NCBI GenBank assembly: GCA_016778825.1
Contig: JADHOU010000035.1
Location: forward strand, 1-10,187
Origin: Candidatus Puniceispirillum sp.
GTDB lineage: Bacteria; Pseudomonadota; Alphaproteobacteria; Puniceispirillales; Puniceispirillaceae
Direction of reading: 5' to 3'
DNA length: 10,187 nucleotides
Position 1 is the first letter of the stretch, and every line of letters begins with the position of its first letter. The notes under the pieces are model-generated. The model searched no databases and was not told the origin of the DNA. It saw nothing but the letters and a program-made list of their open reading frames with translations. A program made the position numbers and the translations under genes. Shown here piece by piece: positions 5,005 to 10,187 of this stretch.

Positions 5005-5033
5005 TTCATATGGTCGGCCAGTCAAACCAGCAA
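5005..5033 (-). promoter_or_regulatory. Candidate tRNA-Val promoter
   Basis: On the minus strand TTGCTG (5033-5028) and TATGAA (5010-5005) are separated by 17 bp, with the -10 box ending 7 bases before the mature tRNA 5' end. Each box is only a partial match, so this is a modest call supported mainly by spacing and place. Confidence 0.35.
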
Positions 5034-5062
5034 AAAACATTCACGTTGATGCTGGCGTTATG

Positions 5063-5126
5063 CCAACCGGCGGGCCATTTGCGCGGTAACGATGGCCATT
5101 TGCTATATCTGCACCAACCGGCCGGT
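5063..5126. repeat. Short repeated words in the tRNA / amidohydrolase gap
   Basis: GGCCATTTGC occurs at 5073-5082 and 5094-5103 (21 bp apart, two helical turns), and CCAACCGGC at 5063-5071 and 5114-5122. The rest of the 257-bp gap (4998-5254) shows no gene. The repeats may be binding sites or chance in GGCC-rich DNA. Confidence 0.35.
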
Positions 5127-5218
5127 CATATCAAGCCTTTTTTCGGCCAATTCCGGTCAGATATCACAAAACCTGCCGTCAAATTAGGGCAAATGCCAAA
5201 GCGGCGCAAAACTTGGCT

Positions 5219-5247
5219 ATTGTCGCCATCACAATCGCAAGTTAGAC
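5219..5247 (+). promoter_or_regulatory. Candidate promoter of the amidohydrolase gene
   Basis: TTGTCG at about 5219 is followed, after a 17-bp spacer, by TAGACT at about 5242; each matches four of six consensus bases. It would give a leader of only a few bases before the ATG at 5255, consistent with the absence of a clear Shine-Dalgarno sequence there. Confidence 0.3.
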
Positions 5248-5254
5248 TGTGCTT

Positions 5255-6298
5255 ATGAGCATAGCAACCGCTCCAAAGTCAGATGCCAATATTGCGGTCA
5301 ATCCTGCCAATAATTCCTTGATTGATCCCGAAATCACCCCCGCGCAAACAGCCGCATCTTTGCCGTCCATTCAACAGCCATCAGTGGCTGCGGCATCAAG
5401 ACGCGATGATCTGCGGCCGGTAATCCTGCCGCTGGTCGCGCTTGCCGCCCCACATTTTACTGCTACCGAAATCTTGACCCCACCATCGCATTCCCAACCA
5501 AGCGCGGTGGTCTTGTCATCGCCGCATGCGGGACGAGTTTATCCAGCCGAATTTATCGCTGCCAGCATTGCCGATGTAAATGCTCTTCGCGGGCTTGAGG
5601 ATTTTGGTGTTGATCAATTGATTGGCAGCGTTCGCGATTATGGCATCACCTGTATCAATAATCAGATTTCGCGTGCCTATATCGATGTAAACCGGCCGGT
5701 TGACGCACTTGATAACGCTATGTTTACCGCGCCGCCAGCCGCGGCCAGTACCGCCGCTGCCGCATCACGCCATGTTCGGGCTGGTTATGGGCTGTTGCCG
5801 CGCTTAACCGCTGCGCGTGAGGTGATCCATCGGCAATTATTGCCGTCAGATGAGGTGGAAAGCCGCATCGCGCTTGTCCATAAACCTTATCATCAGGCTG
5901 TACAGGCCGCCTTGGCCACCGCCCACTGCCATTTTGGCCGGTCACTGCTGATTGATTGCCATTCAATGCCATCGCATGACCAGCATGACAAACCGCTTGC
6001 CGATTTCGTGCTTGGCGACCTGCATCACAGCACGCTTGATCCGGCAATTGGAGATCTTTTGGCAAAAATCATTACCGAGGCTGGTTATAGCCTTGCCTGG
6101 AACCATCCTTATGCTGGTGGCTATATAACCAAAAATTATGGCCGCGCCACCACGCGCCAACAATCAATCCAGATCGAGATTAACCGCCGCCTATATATGA
6201 CACACAAATATACGCTTGATCCGCAGGGTAGCAAAAATATCGCCGCGCTTTTGGCGCGTATTGGGGCGGTATTATCTGATAAATTGGCTAACGCCTAG
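5255..6298 (+). CDS. N-formylglutamate amidohydrolase family protein
   Basis: A 347-residue protein from the ATG at 5255 (a GTG at 5249 is in frame). The family (PF05013) are zinc hydrolases that remove formate from N-formylglutamate in histidine breakdown, or act on related amides. Landmarks are in order: SSPHAGRVYP (about 88-97), DFGVDQLI, SRAYIDVNRPVDALD (139-153), LIDCHSMPS (232-240), DFVLGD (250-255), WNHPYAGGYITKNYG (282-296) and QIEINRRLYM (306-315). The conserved His, Asp and Glu residues expected of the metal site are present. About 80 residues before the first motif are Ala/Pro/Ser-rich and not part of the domain, which is unusual for this family; no better internal start is visible. 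No other hut genes are nearby, so the histidine-pathway role is unproven. Its stop shares a CTAG with the stop of convergent der. Confidence 0.9.
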   Translation: MSIATAPKSDANIAVNPANNSLIDPEITPAQTAASLPSIQQPSVAAASRRDDLRPVILPLVALAAPHFTATEILTPPSHSQPSAVVLSSPHAGRVYPAEFIAASIADVNALRGLEDFGVDQLIGSVRDYGITCINNQISRAYIDVNRPVDALDNAMFTAPPAAASTAAAASRHVRAGYGLLPRLTAAREVIHRQLLPSDEVESRIALVHKPYHQAVQAALATAHCHFGRSLLIDCHSMPSHDQHDKPLADFVLGDLHHSTLDPAIGDLLAKIITEAGYSLAWNHPYAGGYITKNYGRATTRQQSIQIEINRRLYMTHKYTLDPQGSKNIAALLARIGAVLSDKLANA

Positions 6299-7737
6299 CT
6301 TGGCGCAAACGGATTTTCGCGCTTACGCATCACCATGCGGATTGGCACACCACGCAACCCGAAATCAGCCCGCAGCCCGCTTGTAAGATAGCGGAGATAG
6401 CTTTCCGGCAGATCAGCCGGCCGACTGACAAATAATGCAAATGTCGGAGGGCGGGTTTTAATCTGGGTCATGTAGCGAATGCGAAGCCGGCGCCCCTCGA
6501 CCAATGGCGGTGGGTGCGCTTCGAGCATCGTATCAAGCCAACGATTCAACCGGCCGGTAGAAATACGCGTATTCCAAATGCCATACATCTCATCAGCCGC
6601 ATCAAGAAGCTTGCTAAGACCCTTTTTATGCAGCCCTGAGATTTGTATTACCGGAACGCCGCGCAATTGCGCAAGCGAGGTTTGCAGTCGATCCGAAATC
6701 TGGCCGCTTGCCGCCTGTTTATTGCGAACCGCATCCCATTTATTCGCCCCTATAACAATTGCCCGGCCTTCATCTTCGATCAGGCGGGCAATTGTTAGAT
6801 CCTGTTTGTGAATTTCTTCGGTGGCATCAATCAATAAAACACAAAGATGGGCATATTGAACCGCGCGCAACGCATCATCGACCATCAGCTTTTCAACTTT
6901 GTCGGCAATTCGCGCCCGCCGACGCATTCCGGCCGTATCAACAAGCTTATAGGGCTTGCCATTCCATTGAAATGGCACTTCGATTGAATCGCGCGTAATC
7001 CCGGCCTCAGGGCCGGTCAATAAACGGTCTTCGTCAATCAAGCTGTTGATTAGCGTTGATTTTCCCATATTCGGGCGGCCAACAATGGCAATGCGCATTG
7101 GCTGACTGACCTGTTCATCCTGCCAAACGTCAATGGGGTTGCCATCGGCATCCAGCTTTTCATCAAGCCCATCAGCATCGGTGAATAAATGATCATCAGC
7201 GTCATTATCAGCATCGCCGGTCAGAACATCTCCAAGCCCAATTGCCTGCGCTGCCGCTAACATGGCATCATGCAAATCGACGAGCCCCTCACCATGCGCC
7301 GCCGAAATTGGCACTGGCTCACCAAGCCCAAGCGTCCATGCATCCGACAGGCCAGCGGTGCCCGCCTTGCCTTCGCATTTATTCGCCAACAGCACGACCC
7401 GCGCGCCCGATTTTCTGATTTCGCTGGCAAAAAACTTGTCAATCGGCGTGACCCCAGCTTTGGCATCAACAACCATCAAAGTGATATCGGCATCGCGAAT
7501 GGCCATTTCGGTTTGACGACGCATCCGCGCCTCAAGCGAGTCTTCATCAGCCTCTTCAAGACCGGCCGTGTCAATAACGGTAAAGGCCAAGCTGGCAAGA
7601 TATCCCTGCCCTTCGCGGCGATCACGCGTCACCCCGGGCTGGTCGTCAACAATCGCGTGCTGACGGCCAATCAACCGGTTAAACAGCGTTGATTTTCCAA
7701 CATTTGGACGCCCAACAATGGCAAAAGTAACAGTCAT
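6295..7737 (-). CDS. der: Ribosome-assembly GTPase Der (EngA)
   Basis: A 480-residue double-GTPase needed for maturation of the 50S ribosomal subunit. G domain 1: P-loop GRPNVGKST (9-17), Thr37 in switch I, DTAG (56-59), and NKCE (119-122), a variant of NKxD. An acidic Asp-rich linker (about 170-210) follows. G domain 2: GRPNMGKST (220-228), DTAG (267-270), NKWD (332-335). The C-terminal KH-like domain (about 385-470) contains the RLRIRYMTQIKTRPPTFALF segment and closes with GVPIRMVMRKRENPF, both typical of Der. The length is within the usual range; the linker is on the long side. The gene is 15 bp downstream of bamB, and only a weak AGGA 13 bases from the ATG is seen, so it is probably expressed from the upstream genes. 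Confidence 0.97.
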   Translation of the reverse strand: MTVTFAIVGRPNVGKSTLFNRLIGRQHAIVDDQPGVTRDRREGQGYLASLAFTVIDTAGLEEADEDSLEARMRRQTEMAIRDADITLMVVDAKAGVTPIDKFFASEIRKSGARVVLLANKCEGKAGTAGLSDAWTLGLGEPVPISAAHGEGLVDLHDAMLAAAQAIGLGDVLTGDADNDADDHLFTDADGLDEKLDADGNPIDVWQDEQVSQPMRIAIVGRPNMGKSTLINSLIDEDRLLTGPEAGITRDSIEVPFQWNGKPYKLVDTAGMRRRARIADKVEKLMVDDALRAVQYAHLCVLLIDATEEIHKQDLTIARLIEDEGRAIVIGANKWDAVRNKQAASGQISDRLQTSLAQLRGVPVIQISGLHKKGLSKLLDAADEMYGIWNTRISTGRLNRWLDTMLEAHPPPLVEGRRLRIRYMTQIKTRPPTFALFVSRPADLPESYLRYLTSGLRADFGLRGVPIRMVMRKRENPFAPS

Positions 7738-7752
7738 AAAAGAATTACAATC

Positions 7753-9120
7753 CTATTCAAAAGCCGTAAGCGTGCCATTGCCGCTTAGAACAAACATCAT
7801 GCCGCTTGCCAATTGCGGTGCGGTAACAACATCTGAGCCAACATCAATTGTCTTGCCGCCATCACCGGTATCAGCGTCAAAGGCAAAAAGGCTTCCCGAT
7901 TTCGAAATGACCATAATCTTACCGTCAACCACGATCGGCCCGACATAACGTGGAATGTCTTTCGATGCGACAACACCCTTTGGCAAAGCACCAGGCAAAT
8001 CGGCAACCCAACGAACCGCGCCATCACTGCGGCGCAAGGCATAAAGCCGTCCGTCAATGGTTTGCAGAAACAGTGATTTTCCTGCAACCCAAGGCATTTC
8101 AATACCGCCAATCGGCTGATCCCAAATCGACAAACCTGACCTCGCATTAAACGCCGCGATTTGCCCTGCTTGCGAGACCGCAAAAACAAGGCCACCATCA
8201 AAAACAGGATGCGCACGAATGTCGCCAAGCCGCTGAAGCGGGGTACGCGGGCTGAATGCCGCCAATGAGTCAGACCAGATAATCTGTCCTGAATTTGCGT
8301 CGAGAAGGCTGATATCACCGCCATAACCCGCCACCGCCAATTGACCATTGGCAAAGGCTGGTGACGGCGCACCATAAACAACCGTATTAACTGGCAAGCC
8401 TGTGCGTTCCCAGAAAAGCGAACCATCATTGGCTGAATAGGCAAAAATATTACCGTCCAGATCGGTTACGGCAATTGCTTCCTGTCCGATTACCGTTGGC
8501 CCACCACGAACCGGCAAACGCACTGATATTGACCATATTGTTGACCCGTCCTGTACCGACAGCGCCGCCAGACTGCGCCCGCCAGCATGAACAAATAATG
8601 TCTCACCGCGAACCGCCAGCCCGCCAGCAATTCCCGGCAATGGATCATCGGTAAATTCTTCAACACTCACCTGCCAATTGGTCTTGCCGGTTTTTATGTC
8701 AAATGCTGTGACCGTGCCATTTGGTGCAACGGTAAAGACCTGCTCACCCGCCACCATCGGCTGGGCAAGCTCGGTCAGGCTATCGCCAAATCCACCAATT
8801 GAGGCGCGCCATGCCCGCTTGAACGGCAAGGCTGCTTTGACATTACCGCCAGTATGACCAGCGCTTAACCCGGGATGACCTGCATTCAAGATATCAATCG
8901 CATCGGGCAAGCCCGCGCCTTCGGCAAATGCTGCCGGATCAGCGGCGATCATATTGCTTGCCTCAATGATGGCAATACGATCACCATCAAGGATCAATTC
9001 AGATTCTGAACAGGCCGATAGCGCAAGCATGACAAATCCGGCCGATAGCGATTTGCCAAGCACCGACAATAATGGAAGCAGCAAAAACCGATCATTCATC
9101 AAGATTCCCCTTGCCGTCAT
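7753..9120 (-). CDS. bamB: Outer-membrane assembly lipoprotein BamB (PQQ-type beta-propeller)
   Basis: A 455-residue lipoprotein of the BAM complex, which folds beta-barrel proteins into the outer membrane. The ATG at 9118-9120 has GGAG 5 bases upstream. A second ATG at 9097-9099 has AGGGGA about 6 bases upstream and is nearly as good; a TTG at 9178-9180 would extend the frame. Both ATG starts give a signal peptide ending in the lipobox LSAC, with the lipidated Cys at residue 37 (or 30). The mature part shows repeated propeller blades with W-x-x-x and A-x-D-x-x-T/S-G-x-x-x-W type motifs (AFDIKTGKTNWQVSV, ALSVQDGSTIWSISV, AYSANDGSLFWERTG, LLDANSGQIIWSDSL, AFNARSGLSIWDQPI, ALRRSDGAVRWVADL). Its place between yfgM and der matches the conserved neighbourhood of gammaproteobacteria. 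Confidence 0.93.
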   Translation of the reverse strand: MTARGILMNDRFLLLPLLSVLGKSLSAGFVMLALSACSESELILDGDRIAIIEASNMIAADPAAFAEGAGLPDAIDILNAGHPGLSAGHTGGNVKAALPFKRAWRASIGGFGDSLTELAQPMVAGEQVFTVAPNGTVTAFDIKTGKTNWQVSVEEFTDDPLPGIAGGLAVRGETLFVHAGGRSLAALSVQDGSTIWSISVRLPVRGGPTVIGQEAIAVTDLDGNIFAYSANDGSLFWERTGLPVNTVVYGAPSPAFANGQLAVAGYGGDISLLDANSGQIIWSDSLAAFSPRTPLQRLGDIRAHPVFDGGLVFAVSQAGQIAAFNARSGLSIWDQPIGGIEMPWVAGKSLFLQTIDGRLYALRRSDGAVRWVADLPGALPKGVVASKDIPRYVGPIVVDGKIMVISKSGSLFAFDADTGDGGKTIDVGSDVVTAPQLASGMMFVLSGNGTLTAFE

Positions 9121-9142
9121 GACAACTCCCCTAGCACGCGTT

Positions 9143-9216
9143 TGAAACCAACTTTGTTTCACCAGATTCATGCTTTTCAAATAAAGGCCTAGCGCGATGC
9201 GTCATGCGCCACGCAT
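9143..9216. repeat. Two small hairpins in the yfgM-bamB gap
   Basis: ATGCGT (9197-9202) and ACGCAT (9211-9216) form a 6-bp stem just after the yfgM stop. TGAAAC (9143-9148) and GTTTCA (9156-9161) form another just before bamB. Neither is followed by a T run on the minus strand, so they are not classical terminators. They may tune processing between the two genes. Confidence 0.4.
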
Positions 9217-9222
9217 TACCCA

Positions 9223-9849
9223 TTACCCTTTTAGAATTTGCACCATCTGACGCGCTCGTTGACGCACTCCAGCCGGAATATCCGACAAACCTGCCAGTGA
9301 TTCATATTTGATCATTGCCGCTTTACGATCACCCGACCGCAGAGCCAGACCTGCTGCCTGTTCAAGCGCCATTGACTGCCATGGGCCAGCTTGACTTTCA
9401 AGATCGGTCAATCGCGCAGCCAATTCATCATGCTTACGGCTTGCCGGTGCATTCATGACCGACAGCAAGATTGCCGCTTGCTGATAAAGTGGCTTTACAT
9501 CAGGGTCTGTTGACAGCGCAAGGTAGTTTGCCTCGGCGGCAACAAAATCTTTGTTTTCGGCCTGTGTTGCGGCAATGCGGAACTGCGCCAGCATCGCATA
9601 GCCCGGACTTAGCGTATCAAGCTGTGCTGTGAGGGCAGCCACGCTATCATCGGCTTTTAAGGCCTGATGGTAAATCGCAGCGGCTTCGGTTGCCTGACGA
9701 TCCTGCCACGCCGCATAGCCTTGACGTGCGCCAACACCAATAACCACCAGCAAAACCGCAATGATTACATATTTACCATAGCGCGACCATAATTCCTGCA
9801 TCTGGTCACGTTTCAGATCTTCATTAATCTCATCAAAAATATCAGCCAT
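9223..9849 (-). CDS. YfgM/TPR-like membrane-anchored protein
   Basis: A 208-residue protein from the ATG at 9847-9849; a GTG at 9862-9864 adds five residues. The start is supported by the family-like opening MADIFDEINEDLKRDQ. A cytosolic N-terminus of about 25 residues is followed by one membrane segment (about 26-44, YVIIAVLLVVIGVGA) and a periplasmic helical region of tetratricopeptide type (alternating Ala-rich helices, with YHQALKADD and AAIKYESLAGLSD-like pairs). This matches the YfgM-like domain (PF09976), a SecYEG-associated partner of periplasmic chaperones in E. coli. The gene comes directly before bamB and der, which supports the call. No clear Shine-Dalgarno sequence precedes either start. 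Confidence 0.85.
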   Translation of the reverse strand: MADIFDEINEDLKRDQMQELWSRYGKYVIIAVLLVVIGVGARQGYAAWQDRQATEAAAIYHQALKADDSVAALTAQLDTLSPGYAMLAQFRIAATQAENKDFVAAEANYLALSTDPDVKPLYQQAAILLSVMNAPASRKHDELAARLTDLESQAGPWQSMALEQAAGLALRSGDRKAAMIKYESLAGLSDIPAGVRQRARQMVQILKG

Positions 9850-9904
9850 TCGTTCAACAATCACTTCCGGTCAAAACAGCATTTCACTGCTGAATGCCTA
9901 AGGT

Positions 9905-9913
9905 TTATCCACA
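9905..9913 (+). promoter_or_regulatory. Perfect DnaA box
   Basis: TTATCCACA is an exact match to the strong 9-mer bound by the replication initiator DnaA. A weaker TTATCCGGC follows at 9929-9937. One strong box in a divergent intergenic region suggests DnaA-linked regulation rather than an origin; no AT-rich unwinding region or box cluster is seen. Confidence 0.45.
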
Positions 9914-9978
9914 GCCCAATCGGCCAATTTATCCGGCACCGTAATAGCAATTCTTTTTACCGAAATGCCAGTGCTTTA

Positions 9979-9992
9979 TTGACCTCAATCAA
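9979..9992. promoter_or_regulatory. FNR/FixK-type binding site
   Basis: TTGACCTCAATCAA matches the dyad TTGAT-N4-ATCAA at 9 of 10 fixed positions. Family members (FNR, FnrL, FixK) regulate genes in response to oxygen. The site lies in the divergent gap, about 69 bp before the DUF2794 start and about 130 bp before the yfgM start. If it is a class II site, transcription would begin near 10027. Confidence 0.5.
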
Positions 9993-10060
9993 AAGCTGTC
10001 TCAACATAACTTGGAATAAGAAAAACAGCCACCACTAAAAGCTAGGTAACAGCAAACCAT

Positions 10061-10187
10061 ATGCAGCGTATATCCAGCCCGAAAAAACTCCGCAAACCAT
10101 TATTCTTTAACCGAAGCGAACTTGGACAAATTCTAGCAACCTATAGCACCCGCGTTGCCAGCGGTGAATGGCGCGATTACGCCATTG
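10061..10187 (+). CDS. DUF2794 protein, N-terminal part (runs off window)
   Basis: From the ATG at 10061 the frame stays open to the window end (42 residues). The segment PLFFNRSELGQILATYSTRV followed by GEWRDYAI matches the start of DUF2794, a short protein (about 110-130 residues) found throughout Alphaproteobacteria and of unknown function. A TAG at 10043-10045 closes the frame upstream, so 10061 is the only ATG available. The ribosome binding site is poor (AGG at about 15 bases). The gene is divergent from yfgM, and the 211-bp gap between the two start codons contains the FNR-type and DnaA boxes. Confidence 0.8.
   Translation, partial: MQRISSPKKLRKPLFFNRSELGQILATYSTRVASGEWRDYAI

Noticed and set aside
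7797-8444. 215-codon frame inside bamB on the same strand
   Set aside because: Shadow of bamB in another frame; Arg/Cys-rich translation and no start signal, while the bamB frame shows propeller repeats.
1-10187. CRISPR array, rRNA, riboswitch
   Set aside because: No regularly spaced repeats, no rRNA-like segment and no recognisable riboswitch core were seen on either strand.

Overview
The right half of the window reads as ordinary alphaproteobacterial chromosome. It carries a yfgM-bamB-der block on the minus strand, an N-formylglutamate amidohydrolase family gene converging on der, and the start of a DUF2794 gene at the right edge. DUF2794 is essentially an alphaproteobacterial family. The moderate GC content and the style of the proteins would fit a marine lineage such as SAR116, but that is only a guess.

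The left half looks acquired and visibly more AT-rich. A tRNA-Val(GAC) gene at 4923-4997 (minus) has a tyrosine recombinase directly downstream of its 3' end. This is the classic arrangement of an island integrated into a tRNA. Reading leftwards on the same strand: integrase; an unrecognised 155-residue protein; a small AlpA/excisionase-like DNA-binding protein; a cysteine-rich (probably zinc-binding) protein; a basic winged-helix protein; and, after a 184-bp gap, a DUF5681 protein of the kind found in prophages. Two sets of these genes are joined by 8-bp stop/start overlaps of the form NTGNNTAA. That pattern fixes three start codons, one of them TTG. The gene list and order resemble a stripped-down phage satellite (integrase, AlpA, replication-type protein, small-terminase-like protein), but no capsid, primase or large terminase gene is visible. 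The left attachment site was not found.

Further left (1-1430) is a mosaic: the 3' end of an insertion-sequence transposase running off the edge, a stretch of unknown sequence, a pair of 44-bp inverted repeats (41/44 identical) that tightly bracket the C-terminal piece of a homocysteine S-methyltransferase, and an intact MipA/OmpV outer-membrane protein gene. Whether this mosaic is island cargo or a separate scar cannot be settled from this window.

Functionally, yfgM-bamB-der is a conserved neighbourhood: periplasmic/inner-membrane chaperone support (YfgM), the BAM complex lipoprotein BamB, and the ribosome-assembly GTPase Der. The gap before the DUF2794 gene holds a near-consensus FNR/FixK-type box and a perfect DnaA box.
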